Source: Thermostichus sp047462415 (lineage in GTDB: Bacteria > Cyanobacteriota > Cyanobacteriia > Thermostichales > Thermostichaceae). From it: a stretch of 64,000 nucleotides of DNA. A program made the translations under genes and the position numbers. Location of the stretch: the NCBI RefSeq assembly GCF_047462415.1, contig NZ_JANSJE010000015.1, forward strand, positions 1 through 64,000, given 5' to 3'. This document shows positions 25,662 to 34,484 of this stretch, piece by piece (the stretch's first letter is position 1; each line of letters begins with the position of its first letter). The notes under the pieces were generated by a model, which had not been told where the DNA came from, searched no databases, and saw only the letters and a list, made by a program, of their open reading frames with translations.

Positions 25662-26690
25662 GTGACCTTGCCAACCGCCTCGCTGCAACAGGGTACTTGG
25701 TTTAAGCTGATCTGTGGCGCAAGTTTTCACCACTTGCCCTCGGTTCGCGAGCTGGCTTTTCTCTACACGCTGGCTGGGGCAGATTGCATTGACGTCGCTG
25801 CCGATCCCGCCATTGTGCGGGCTGCTCAACAAGGGATCCAATGGGCCCAAGCCGAAGATCCCCGGGCGCGCTCCCCTTGGGTGATGGTCAGTGTCAATGA
25901 CGGGGAAGATGTGCACTTCCGTAAGGCGGTGCTGACGGCTCCGGTCTGTCCTGCCGACTGCCCCCAGCCGTGTCTGGCCGTCTGTCCTCCCCATGCTTTG
26001 ACACCGGCAGCCCTTCCTGCCCAAGTCCACATTCAGGCAGAGCTGTGCTATGGCTGTGGGCGCTGTGAGCCGGTTTGCCCCCACCGGCGCATTGCCACCT
26101 GCGGCTATCAAGTTGCTTTGGCAGAGGTGTTGCCGCCTTTGCTCGAGTTGGGCATTCAGGCAGTGGAGATCCACACCTGCATCGGTCGTCAGAGGTCATT
26201 CGAGCAACTGTGGGGATCCCTGAAGCCCTGGCTACCTCACCTCCAGGCAATCTCGATTAGCTTTAACGATGGCCCGGGCCTGGAGGCCTACTTGAGGGAT
26301 CTGCTGGCCCTGATGGATCCCTTGCCGGAGGTGTTGATCTGGCAGGTGGATGGCCGGCCCATGAGTGGCGATATTGGCGCTGGCACCGGCAAAGCCACCC
26401 TGAAGTTGGCCCAAAAGGTGCTGGCCATGGGTTTGCCCGGCTATGTGCAACTGGCGGGCGGAACCAATGCCCAAACGGTGTCGCTGTTGGATCCCGATTG
26501 GCCAGTGGCGGGGGTGGCCTTTGGCAGCTACGCACGACAGTTGGTAGCGGCCCATCTGGAAGGGCCGAGCCCAGCGGAGCCAGGATGCAATCCTGGATTG
26601 GCGGCGGGGATCCCGTTGGCCAAGCAGTTGGTGCAGCAAGTGAAGCGGCGATCCATTGCTTGCAAACAAACCTGTTTTTCCTGCGTTTAG
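25662..26690 (+). CDS. ldpA: Light-dependent period protein LdpA (Fe-S)
   Basis: 342 residues, GTG start. Cysteine clusters for iron-sulfur centres occur in CPADCPQPCLAVCPPHAL and in the ferredoxin-like CYGCGRCEPVCPHRRI. A TIM-barrel-like C-terminal part follows (PGYVQLAGGTNAQTV). In Synechococcus elongatus LdpA senses redox state and tunes the circadian period. The adjacency to ndhN (92 nt) supports the name. The very end, CKQTCFSCV, has three more cysteines. The next gene begins 15 nt later. Confidence 0.93.
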   Translation: MTLPTASLQQGTWFKLICGASFHHLPSVRELAFLYTLAGADCIDVAADPAIVRAAQQGIQWAQAEDPRARSPWVMVSVNDGEDVHFRKAVLTAPVCPADCPQPCLAVCPPHALTPAALPAQVHIQAELCYGCGRCEPVCPHRRIATCGYQVALAEVLPPLLELGIQAVEIHTCIGRQRSFEQLWGSLKPWLPHLQAISISFNDGPGLEAYLRDLLALMDPLPEVLIWQVDGRPMSGDIGAGTGKATLKLAQKVLAMGLPGYVQLAGGTNAQTVSLLDPDWPVAGVAFGSYARQLVAAHLEGPSPAEPGCNPGLAAGIPLAKQLVQQVKRRSIACKQTCFSCV

Positions 26691-26705
26691 TGACCTTGCT
26701 CAGCC

Positions 26706-28598
26706 ATGAGTTTTCCCGCACAGCCCTCAACCCCAAATCCGTTGGCGGATCCGCACCGCTTACGCGAACACACTGGCTTTCCCGGCCAGGTTCAATACAG
26801 CGACGACTTGAGCAAACTTCTGGATATCCTGCCGGCTCCGATTCGCGAGCGCCTAGAGCAGCATCCCCACCTGGATCGATTGGTAGAAGTGGTGATGGAT
26901 TTGGGTCGCCGCCCCGAAGCCCGCTTCCTTGGCTTTGCCGATTACCTCTCAGAAGAGGTGATCACCCGAGCCGACTTGGATCAAGTGATCAGTCGGGTTG
27001 GAGAGTTCAGCGGTGACAACCGGGCGGGCATCGCCTCTACCCTGCATCGCATCAGTGCCATTCGCAACCGCCAAGGCACGATCATCGGTCTCACCTGTCG
27101 GGTGGGTCGCTGCGTTATCGGCGTCATCAGCATGATCCGCGACTTGGTGGAGCAGGGTCGCTCCATGCTGTTGCTGGGCCGACCGGGGGTGGGTAAAACC
27201 ACGGCTTTGCGGGAAATTGCCCGCGTGCTGGCGGATGAGCTGGGCAAACGAGTGGTTATTATCGACACCTCCAATGAGATCGCCGGCGATGGCGACGTGC
27301 CCCACCCGGGTATTGGCCGAGCCAGACGGATGCAGGTGGCCAGCCCAGAGCTGCAGCACAAGGTGATGATCGAGGCTGTGGAAAACCACATGCCCGAGGT
27401 GGTGGTCATCGACGAGATCGGCACCGAATTGGAAGCCTTGGCCTCTCGCACCATCGCCGAACGGGGGGTACAACTGGTGGCCACCGCCCACGGCAACCGC
27501 ATCGACAACCTGATCAAAAATCCCACCCTCTCGGACTTGGTAGGCGGGATCCAATCCGTCACCTTGGGAGATGAGGAGGCACGGCGACGGGGCTCTCAAA
27601 AGAGTGTCTTGGAGCGCAAAGCCCCACCCACGTTTGAGATTGCCGTCGAAATGCTAGAGCGATCCCGCTGGGTCATCCATGAAGATGTGGCCGCCACCGT
27701 GGATCGCCTCCTGCGCAACCGCGAGCCCCTGACCCAAACGCGCAGCCTGGACGAACACGGCCAGGTGGTGATCGAGCGCCCGGCTCTAGCCGGCCCCCAA
27801 TGGCCCCCTGCAGGTGCAGCACGGGAGCGAGGTGGATGGCGGCGCTCTGGACGGATGGAAGCTCTGCCCAAGGACTCCGTCCCGCTAACGCGATCAGAAC
27901 CGCTCGAAGGTTGTTCGCGACAGCGAGGAGAGCCAAGCCTGCTCTTGGACAAGCGGGAGGACGCTGTCCCGCCGACGCCGGCGGGATCCCATCCTGCGGT
28001 TCAGGTCGTGGCTGAATCCGGAGCAGCCGAAGAGGAAGAAGATTTGGACTGGGAGGGATCCGCTCTGGCTCCAGCAGAGCGGCAGTGGGATCCGGATGAG
28101 CCGCTGATGATCTACCCCTACGGAGTGAGCCGCTTCCATCTGGAGCAGGTGATCCAGACTTTGAAACTGCCGGCGGAGGTCACCAAAGACCTGGATGGGG
28201 CAGATATTGTCTTGGCTTTGCGATCCCAGGTGCGCAGCCGCTCCAAGATCCAGCAACTGGCCCACTCCCGCCAGATCCCGATTCATACTGTTAAGGCCAA
28301 TACTTTGATCGCCCTGGCCCGCGCCCTGCGCCACATCCTCAACATCGAAAGCGAAGACGGATCTGATTCCGACCTGGAGCTGTTCATTCGCGCCAGCTCG
28401 GGCGACGAAACGGAAGCTCTGGAAGAGGCCCGCCTGGCAGTGGAGCAGATCGTCATTCCCAAGTCTCAGCCGGTGGAACTTTTGCCCCGTTCGCCTCTGA
28501 TCCGCAAGCTCCAACACCAGTTGGTGGAACATTATCACCTGCGGGCCCAAAGCTTTGGGGAAGAGCCCAACCGCCGCTTGCGCATTTATCCCAACTAG
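26706..28598 (+). CDS. Ycf45-type AAA ATPase with R3H domain
   Basis: 630 residues related to chloroplast Ycf45 and to SpoIIIAA. An N-terminal domain (residues 30-130) precedes an ATPase with Walker A GRPGVGKTT and Walker B MPEVVVIDEIGTELEALA at about 160-330. A linker of roughly 100 residues (about 361-470) follows, then a conserved domain from DEPLMIYPYG, and an R3H nucleic-acid-binding domain at the C-terminus (RSPLIRKLQHQLVEHYHL to NRRLRIYP). The linker is low-complexity and built partly of repeat copies, including the peptide KDSVPLTR. Function is unknown; RNA or single-stranded DNA binding is likely from R3H. Confidence 0.92.
   Translation: MSFPAQPSTPNPLADPHRLREHTGFPGQVQYSDDLSKLLDILPAPIRERLEQHPHLDRLVEVVMDLGRRPEARFLGFADYLSEEVITRADLDQVISRVGEFSGDNRAGIASTLHRISAIRNRQGTIIGLTCRVGRCVIGVISMIRDLVEQGRSMLLLGRPGVGKTTALREIARVLADELGKRVVIIDTSNEIAGDGDVPHPGIGRARRMQVASPELQHKVMIEAVENHMPEVVVIDEIGTELEALASRTIAERGVQLVATAHGNRIDNLIKNPTLSDLVGGIQSVTLGDEEARRRGSQKSVLERKAPPTFEIAVEMLERSRWVIHEDVAATVDRLLRNREPLTQTRSLDEHGQVVIERPALAGPQWPPAGAARERGGWRRSGRMEALPKDSVPLTRSEPLEGCSRQRGEPSLLLDKREDAVPPTPAGSHPAVQVVAESGAAEEEEDLDWEGSALAPAERQWDPDEPLMIYPYGVSRFHLEQVIQTLKLPAEVTKDLDGADIVLALRSQVRSRSKIQQLAHSRQIPIHTVKANTLIALARALRHILNIESEDGSDSDLELFIRASSGDETEALEEARLAVEQIVIPKSQPVELLPRSPLIRKLQHQLVEHYHLRAQSFGEEPNRRLRIYPN
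26757..26769 (+). repeat. Core repeat in the N-terminus of the Ycf45-type gene
   Basis: CGCTTACGCGAAC is an exact fit to the core CGCTnnCGCGAAC. Here it is read in another frame, giving HRLREH, in the unconserved N-terminal tail. Confidence 0.6.
27870..27926 (+). repeat. Intragenic KDSVPLTR element, copy 2, plus inverted core
   Basis: AAGGACTCCGTCC joins CGCTAACGCGATC (27870-27896), read as KDSVPLTR. 17 nt later the inverted core GTTCGCGACAGCG follows at 27914-27926. A more diverged copy with GTCCCGCCGACGC begins near 27968. All lie in the linker between the ATPase and R3H parts. Confidence 0.75.
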
Positions 28599-28624
28599 AG
28601 CAACTCGACAACTTAGCCGGCTAG

Positions 28625-28773
28625 CCCAAGCGCTCTGCGCCGCTGCCCTCACCCCCGGCCCCTCTCCCTGAGGAACGACCCAAGCGCTCCGCGCCGCTAG
28701 CGCGAACACCCCCGGCCCCTCTCCCTGAGGAACGACCCTCACCCCCGGCCCCTCTCCCTGAGGGAGAGGGGAG
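28625..28773. repeat. Composite palindromic repeat R3
   Basis: Three CCCCTCTCCCTGAGG units; the middle spacer has AAGCGCTCCGCGC and the core CGCTAGCGCGAAC at 28695-28707. The last unit forms the full stem CCCCTCTCCC/GGGAGAGGGG. It fills most of the gap between the Ycf45-type gene and chrA and is nearly identical in plan to R2. Confidence 0.85.
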
Positions 28774-28832
28774 TTAGGGATCGACGTAACCAACCATTGG
28801 ATGCCAGGATAAGCGGGTGCCAAGCCTTGGCG

Positions 28833-30095
28833 ATGTCTCCTCAGTCCTCTCCCGGCCAGTCTCCTGGGGTGGCAAGTGGTCTGCCCGATCCCTTGCCCCC
28901 TCTTTCGACGCGACTAAAGGAAATTGCTGCGGTGTTCTTGCGGCTGGGATCCCTGGGGTTTGGCGGCCCACAAGCTCACATTGCCATGCAACACGATGAG
29001 GCGGTGATCCGGCGGGGCTGGATGAGCCAGGAGCAATTTGCCGAAGGGGTGGGCCTGTGTGAACTGTTGCCGGGGCCGGCTTCTACCCAGATGGGGATCT
29101 ATGTTGGCTATGTGCGGGCAGGCTGGTTGGGGGCGGTGCTGGCGGGCTTTTGCTTCATCGCGCCGGCTTTTGTGATCGAGGTGATTTTTTCTTGGCTTTA
29201 TTTTCGCTTTCAGGGGGTGCCACAGCTAGAGGGGCTATTTTTTGGGGTGGCCCCGGTGGTAATCGCCATTGTCTTGGCCTTTTGCTGGAAGCTGGGCCGC
29301 AAGGCGGTGCAAGACTGGAGCCGGGGGCTGATCGCGGTGGCGGCTTTTGCTCTGCTGCTAAGAGGGGTGAACATCCTGGTGTTGTTTGGGCTGGCGGCGC
29401 TGGTGGGGTTGGTGCTCTACGGGCCAAGGAGCCCTTTGCCAGGGATCCCAGCTCTGCTGCCGGGGCCGGTGTTGATGTTGGCCCAGACGGTGGGGGCCGC
29501 GGTTCCGCCAGAAACCCTAGCCGTGAGCAGCTTTTGGGGGCTGGAGCGCATTGGCACTTACTTCTGGCCTTTGACGCTGTTTTTTTTCAAGGTGGGCAGT
29601 GCCATCTTCGGGGGAGGGTTGGTGATCATTCCCTTCATCGCCGACGAAGTGGTGGATCAGTTGGGCTGGTTGACGCCAGCGGAGTTTTTGGATGGGGTGG
29701 CCATTGGGCAGTTTACCCCCGGCCCGGTGGTGCTGACGGCAGCTTTCATCGGCTACAAGGTGGCGGGGGTGTTGGGGGCGCTGACGGCGACGGTGGCGAT
29801 CTTTGCCCCTTCTTTTGCCTTTATTTTGCTGGCAGCACCGCTGTTGCTGCGCATACGGCGCAACGCTTGGGTGAAGGGATTCCTGCAAGCCATCACCCCA
29901 ACCGCGCTGGGGGCGGTTGCCGCAGCCACAGTGCCTCTGGCCCAAAAGGCGCTGCTACAAGAAACAACAGCAGCCTCGTTGATGGCCTTGGGGATCGGTG
30001 GGGCGGCCTTGATCGCCCTGCTGCGCTTCCGGCAGCCCACGTGGCTGTTGGTGATGGCTGGAGCGGGGTTGGGCTTGCTGGCCCGCAGCCTGTAG
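28833..30095 (+). CDS. chrA: Chromate transporter, two-domain ChrA
   Basis: 420 residues from the ATG at 28833. Two homologous halves are visible. The first has FLRLGSLGFGGPQAHIAMQ and ELLPGPASTQMGIYVGY; the second has FFKVGSAIFGGGLVIIPFIADEVV and IGQFTPGPVVLTAAFIGY. Each half has about six membrane segments, as in CHR-family long proteins, which export chromate. In cyanobacteria a true chromate role is not always shown. It is a single gene. A TTG upstream (28797) extends the frame without a good start. Confidence 0.92.
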   Translation: MSPQSSPGQSPGVASGLPDPLPPLSTRLKEIAAVFLRLGSLGFGGPQAHIAMQHDEAVIRRGWMSQEQFAEGVGLCELLPGPASTQMGIYVGYVRAGWLGAVLAGFCFIAPAFVIEVIFSWLYFRFQGVPQLEGLFFGVAPVVIAIVLAFCWKLGRKAVQDWSRGLIAVAAFALLLRGVNILVLFGLAALVGLVLYGPRSPLPGIPALLPGPVLMLAQTVGAAVPPETLAVSSFWGLERIGTYFWPLTLFFFKVGSAIFGGGLVIIPFIADEVVDQLGWLTPAEFLDGVAIGQFTPGPVVLTAAFIGYKVAGVLGALTATVAIFAPSFAFILLAAPLLLRIRRNAWVKGFLQAITPTALGAVAAATVPLAQKALLQETTAASLMALGIGGAALIALLRFRQPTWLLVMAGAGLGLLARSL

Positions 30096-30172
30096 GTGCT
30101 TTTGCTTTGGATTCCTGGATCCCCTCTCTATTATGAAGAGAGCCTAACTCGCGCTTGCTGGGATTGACAGCG

Positions 30173-31312
30173 CTAACTTGCCTGGGGAAGCCCTTCTCCA
30201 GCGGGATCCCGGCCTTCCAGACGGCAGAACAGTTGCCGTATCAACAGCTCCCGTTGGCCCAGCGAGAGATGGGGGGCAAGGGTGCTTGGAAAGTGGGGCA
30301 TGGCCAGAGTAACGCGATCCAGCAAGTCGGCGCGGCGGTGCTTTTGCTGGATGGCCCAAGCCCGCTGCACAAGATCTGCGGCTGTTCCCAGCTCCAGCCC
30401 TGCTCGTTCGGCCAGCCAAGCGGCCAATTGCTCCAAATCGGGGTCGAAGCGCAGCCGGTACATGTAGATCAGCATGCCAATCCCAAGCACTAGGCCTACA
30501 GCGCTGGCCACATAGGCAGCCTTGATGGAGGTTCCCGGCAGATAGGCCACCGCCGAGACGCGCAAGATTTCATAGGGGATGCGAATTAAGCTGTAGCCGA
30601 CGACATAGGTCCAAACCCAGGTGCCATCTTTGAGTTTGGGAAAGCGCCAGAACATCCCCATCAAGAGGGCAAACAGAACCAGGTTGAGGACGCTTTCGTA
30701 GAAAAAGATGGGGTGAAAAAACTCAAACTGGCTGTATTGCGGCTCGCGGGCTTGGGGCGGGATGTACACCCGCAAGGGCCATCTGCTGTCGGGGAGAATG
30801 GGGGCCCCGTAGGCCTCGGAGTTAAAAAAATTGCCCCAGCGCCCGATGGCTTGGCCCAAAATTAACCCTGGCGTGAGCACATCGGCGTACTTCCAGCCGT
30901 TGATCCCGGTGGCGCGGCAATAGAGGTAAAGAGCAAGCGCGCCGGCCAGCACGCCACCGTGAATGATGATGCCTCCCCGCCAGATGGCGAAGGCCGAGAG
31001 GGGATCGTCCCTGAACTCCGACCAGTGGGTGAGGACGTAGTAGAGGCGGGCGCCCAGAAACCCGGACACCACCAGCCACAGGGCTAGGATCTCGACCCGT
31101 TCGCTGGCCTTGCCGGGCTCTTTCTCCAAATGGCGAGCCTCTGCCAGGGCTTTGGTCAGGAGCAGGCCGACCAACACGGCAATAGCCATCAGCAGGCCGT
31201 ACCAGCGCAGCCCCAGCCCACCTACCAGAGGGGTTTCGGGGGGAAAACGGAAGACAAACTCTCCCGGTGAGCTGAAGGTAAGGCCCAGCAGACCTGCACT
31301 CCATGGATTCAT
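30173..31312 (-). CDS. lgt: Prolipoprotein diacylglyceryl transferase with C-terminal extension
   Basis: Transfers diacylglycerol from phosphatidylglycerol to the lipobox cysteine in the inner membrane, the first step of lipoprotein maturation. Conserved parts: GLRWYGLLMAIAVLVG, FLGARLYYVLTHW, IWRGGIIIHGGVLAGALAL and GQAIGRWGNFFNSEAYG. Start 31312 (MNPWSAGLLG) is preferred over a TTG 33 nt further out. After the last membrane helix (GLVLGIGMLIYMYRLRF) about 85 soluble residues remain, rich in helices and ending GRDPAGEGLPQAS. Most Lgt proteins end soon after that helix. Confidence 0.95.
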   Translation of the reverse strand: MNPWSAGLLGLTFSSPGEFVFRFPPETPLVGGLGLRWYGLLMAIAVLVGLLLTKALAEARHLEKEPGKASERVEILALWLVVSGFLGARLYYVLTHWSEFRDDPLSAFAIWRGGIIIHGGVLAGALALYLYCRATGINGWKYADVLTPGLILGQAIGRWGNFFNSEAYGAPILPDSRWPLRVYIPPQAREPQYSQFEFFHPIFFYESVLNLVLFALLMGMFWRFPKLKDGTWVWTYVVGYSLIRIPYEILRVSAVAYLPGTSIKAAYVASAVGLVLGIGMLIYMYRLRFDPDLEQLAAWLAERAGLELGTAADLVQRAWAIQQKHRRADLLDRVTLAMPHFPSTLAPHLSLGQRELLIRQLFCRLEGRDPAGEGLPQAS

Positions 31313-31540
31313 CGACAACACCCTCTGCACCCCAAAATCCCCCAATTCAGTTCCAGCAGTCGGCTTCCATCAACCTCACCTGCCAGCAGGACGAAATCCT
31401 CTCCGGGTTCTTTGCTCCAGTTTTGAGCAGCCGTTCCCGCACCTCGATAGGGATCCATTCTTCCCGATCTTGCCACAGCAGCGATCCCCCTCAGGCTGCC
31501 CAGGCCATTCTTCTGGGGGATGTCGGCCTCAGTCGCGCTT

Positions 31541-32233
31541 CTAGTCCCGCAACACGTAGCCTACCCCGCGCACCGTCTGGATGAGGCGCTTCTCTCCTGG
31601 GCCTTCGATCTTGAGACGCAAGTAGCGGATATAGACCTCGATGATGTTGGAATCGCCCGTAAAGTCATAGCCCCACACATGCTCCAAAATCTGTTGGCGG
31701 CTGAGCACCTGGCGGGGGTGTTCCATCAAGTAGCGCAGCAGGTCGTATTCCTTGGCCGTCAGCTCCACCTGCCGCCCTCCCCGGCTCGCCTGCCGCGTCA
31801 CTGGATCCAGCGTCAAATCCATAAACACCAACCGACCGTCACGGGATCCCTTGGGGTGCTGCAAATAGATCCGTATCCGCGCCAGCAACTCCTGAAGGCT
31901 AAAGGGTTTCACTACGTAATCATCCGCGCCGGCATCCAGCCCTGCCACCCGATCTGCCACCTCATCACCGGCGGTCATCAGTACCACGGGCACGCGGCTG
32001 CCCATCAAGCGCAGTTGCCGACAAACTTCCAACCCCGAGATCCCGGGCAACAGCCAGTCCAGCAGCACCAAGTCGGGGTTCTGGTCGCGGGCTGCTGCCA
32101 ACCCTGCCGTGCCATCGCCGACCACACTGACCCGATACCCCTCATAGGTCAGCTCAGTTTCCAGGAAACGGGCCAGTTTGGCCTCATCTTCGATCACCAG
32201 AATGTGGGCTGAGGAGGATTCCGGTTCCGGCAT
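31541..32233 (-). CDS. OmpR/PhoB-family response regulator
   Basis: 230 residues. The receiver domain (residues 10-125) has the acidic pair Glu15-Asp16, phospho-acceptor Asp59 in LVLLDWLLPG, Thr87 and Lys109. The C-terminal winged helix (130-230) has ELTAKEYDLLRYLMEHPRQVLSRQQILEHVWGYDF (seen in parts) and YIRYLRLKIEGP. No histidine kinase is adjacent, so the partner is encoded elsewhere. It resembles several cyanobacterial regulators; I cannot name it safely. Confidence 0.93.
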   Translation of the reverse strand: MPEPESSSAHILVIEDEAKLARFLETELTYEGYRVSVVGDGTAGLAAARDQNPDLVLLDWLLPGISGLEVCRQLRLMGSRVPVVLMTAGDEVADRVAGLDAGADDYVVKPFSLQELLARIRIYLQHPKGSRDGRLVFMDLTLDPVTRQASRGGRQVELTAKEYDLLRYLMEHPRQVLSRQQILEHVWGYDFTGDSNIIEVYIRYLRLKIEGPGEKRLIQTVRGVGYVLRD

Positions 32234-32402
32234 ATTCTCTCCTCAAAAGAAGAGGTGGGAAACTTGCTCACTGCCCACCAGCATACCCTAGCCGTAGGGA
32301 TTGATAGTCGGGACCACCGAAAGCCTGCGCCAGTCTTGGGGAATCGCCTGGGGTTGATCCCAGAGAGGGCTTTGAGTTATCCAAAGGGCATCCCTGCACC
32401 TT

Positions 32403-32799
32403 ATGGACTGTGGGCCATGTCGTCTCTACCCCCAATCGCATGGGAAAAACTGCCAGGCGCGAGGCTTTGGAACTGGCTCAGCTCATTCCCCCCAACCTTT
32501 GATCGCCTCCAACTTTGGCCTGGGCAGCAAGGTGGTGGTGAAAGCCCCCAAGTGGCTGTACGTGCCCAGGGTGAGATCCCGGAGATTGGCTTGTTCCTGG
32601 AGATGTGGCGCGGACAAACAGCCGAGACCCAAGCCAACTGGTTGCAGCGGTGGACTGCCGACGGGAATTTGCTCCTATGGGGAATTGAACAAGTAGAGCA
32701 GGAGCGGCAGCAGCAGCCCTTGCCCAAGCCCGTCGGGAACAACAGCGCCTAGCCGCAAAATTGCGGGAGTTGGGCGTCGATCCTGAGGCAATCGACTAG
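32403..32799 (+). pseudogene. Uma2-family (DUF820) endonuclease relic
   Basis: Fragments of an Uma2 protein occur in three frames. One frame has SKVVVKAPKWLYVPRV (usual family wording close to VKSPDWLYVP). The next has EIGLFLEMWRGQTAE and NWLQRWTADGNLLLWGIEQV. The third has RREQQRLAAKLRELGVDPEA, ending at TAG 32797-32799. The catalytic core that normally separates the first two pieces is missing, so this is a deleted, frameshifted relic. Its end overlaps the end of the convergent cruG-like gene. Confidence 0.75.
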
Positions 32800-33977
32800 T
32801 AGGTGCGCCCGCGCCAAGAGCGGGGGCGACTGAGGGCCGACAAGATCACCCGCAGGACAGCCAAGGGATCCGCCAGCGGCGAAGACCAGAACGTCCAGGG
32901 GGGATCCTGGTAGGAGCCGCGAATGCCCGCCAGCACGCCCAAGCGCAGGGCGAGTAGGCCTAGGTTTAGCCCCAACAGAACCTGCTCTGTTAGGGAAAAG
33001 GGCAACCCCATCCCGGCCTTGATCCCCAGCCCCCCAACCGCCAAGACTGGGATCCCTTGGGTGAGCGCCAGCAGGGCGATATCCCCCCACAGCTGAGCTC
33101 TGGGAGTGGCGTCTTTCAAATCCAGGGATCGGCCCCACTCCCGCCAAGTTTCGCCAAAAGAAGTGTACATGCGCACCTTGAGCAGGTGCCGACCATCGCA
33201 GAAAGCTACCTTAAAGCCGGCTGCCGCGATCTGCCGCACCAGGGTGACGTCGTCGCAAAAGGAAGCCCGCGCCAGCGTGTAGCCGTTCATGGCTGCCAGC
33301 ACCGAGCGGCGCACCAACATGCACTGCCCATTGGCCATCGTCCGCTCCGGCAGAGCAGCCGTGTCCCCTGCCGCCCCATAGCGGTAGATCAGGGTTGTCA
33401 AAAGAGCCGGCTGCAGCCAAGCTTCTCCCCAGTGCTCCAAGATAAACTGCGGCGCCAGGGTGATGAGATCCAGCTGGTTGGCCTGGGCAGTTTCCAGCAA
33501 GCGCTCTACCAGGCCCGGCTGGGGGCGGGTATCGGCATCAATACCCAGGATCCACTCAGAGGCGGGATCCGACTGGAGAAATCCGTAGTGCAACGCCCAG
33601 GGACGACCTACCCAGCCACTGGGCAGGGGATCGTCGGTCAAGAGGCGAAAGCGGGGATCCCGCTCGGCCATCTGCAGCACTTTCTCGCGGGTGCCATCCT
33701 GGGAGTGGCTATCCACCACCAGCACCTCGCGCACAACCGCTCCCTGGCGGTGCAGCCCTTCCAGGCAGGGATCCAGGCGCTTGGCTTCGTTGAGGGTGGG
33801 CAGTAGGACGCTGACCAGGCCCGGCGGGAAGGGGATCCCCGCTTGGCCAGGGGGCAGAGGGGAAGGGCGCCGCAAAGACGGCAGCAGCCGCGCCAGCAAC
33901 ACCGCCACCATTGGCAGCTGCAGGGCCAGCAAAATCAGGGCAGCCGCATCCCCCATCGGGATCCCGTGCGTATCCAT
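32796..33977 (-). CDS. cruG: Family 2 glycosyltransferase, probably CruG-type
   Basis: 393 residues. An N-terminal membrane segment (AAALILLALQLPMVAVLLARLL) precedes a GT-A domain with VSVLLPTLNEAKRLDPCL, the DAD metal motif in ILGIDADTRPQPGL and the QxxRW-like region near MYTSFGETWREWGRSL. Three hydrophobic segments follow. The stretch LPSGWVGRPWALHYG is typical of carotenoid-related glycosyltransferases; CruG acts in cyanobacterial carotenoid glycoside synthesis. The name is by recognition and not certain; a general GT2 is the safe call. Confidence 0.75.
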   Translation of the reverse strand: MDTHGIPMGDAAALILLALQLPMVAVLLARLLPSLRRPSPLPPGQAGIPFPPGLVSVLLPTLNEAKRLDPCLEGLHRQGAVVREVLVVDSHSQDGTREKVLQMAERDPRFRLLTDDPLPSGWVGRPWALHYGFLQSDPASEWILGIDADTRPQPGLVERLLETAQANQLDLITLAPQFILEHWGEAWLQPALLTTLIYRYGAAGDTAALPERTMANGQCMLVRRSVLAAMNGYTLARASFCDDVTLVRQIAAAGFKVAFCDGRHLLKVRMYTSFGETWREWGRSLDLKDATPRAQLWGDIALLALTQGIPVLAVGGLGIKAGMGLPFSLTEQVLLGLNLGLLALRLGVLAGIRGSYQDPPWTFWSSPLADPLAVLRVILSALSRPRSWRGRTY

Positions 33978-34091
33978 TGGAGCTACCTTCCCACCTCAAA
34001 CAAATCAAACAAAAGTTGCCCGGCGGAACCCAACCCGGCGACTTTGGTTCAGAATCAATGTGGCTCCCGACCTTGACTTTCTCAGCCCTTT

Positions 34092-34436
34092 GTGGATGTT
34101 TCCACCCAGCTCGGCCTCAAGGGATCCCTTGTCACCCTGGTCAAGCTTCCGGCAGGAAAGCTGGATCCCGCTTTGGTGCGGAAAGAGCTGGGCCAAATTC
34201 TTGCCGAGAAACCCAAACACCTCTTACTGGATCTAAGCCAGGTTACGCTGATCAACAGCAGGGGGGTGTCGGCTTTGGTGTAGGCAAGACGCCTCTGTTC
34301 TGCCGCTGGCTGTCATCTCAAGCTCTGCGGCTTAGGAGAACAAGCCAAGCTGGTTCTCAAGGTTACCCATCTGGATTCTCTTTTTGAGATCCATCCGTCA
34401 GTGGAAGCCGCCCTCAAGGATGTCTCCGAGTCCTGA
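34092..34436 (+). pseudogene. STAS-domain protein with an in-frame amber stop
   Basis: From the GTG at 34092 the frame reads a STAS (anti-sigma factor antagonist) domain: GSLVTLVKLPAGKLD, KPKHLLLDLSQVTLINSRGVSALV. It then hits TAG at 34281-34283. After the stop the same frame continues for 50 codons with fitting sequence (ARRLCSAAGCHLKLCGLGEQ, VTHLDSLFEIHPSVEAAL) to TGA 34434-34436. Without the stop the product would be 114 residues, a normal STAS length. The conserved serine region appears as INSRGVSAL. Confidence 0.8.
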
Positions 34437-34484
34437 AGGGGAGAGCTTGTTACAAGTTTTACCGCATCCTCAAATCAAAACCCC

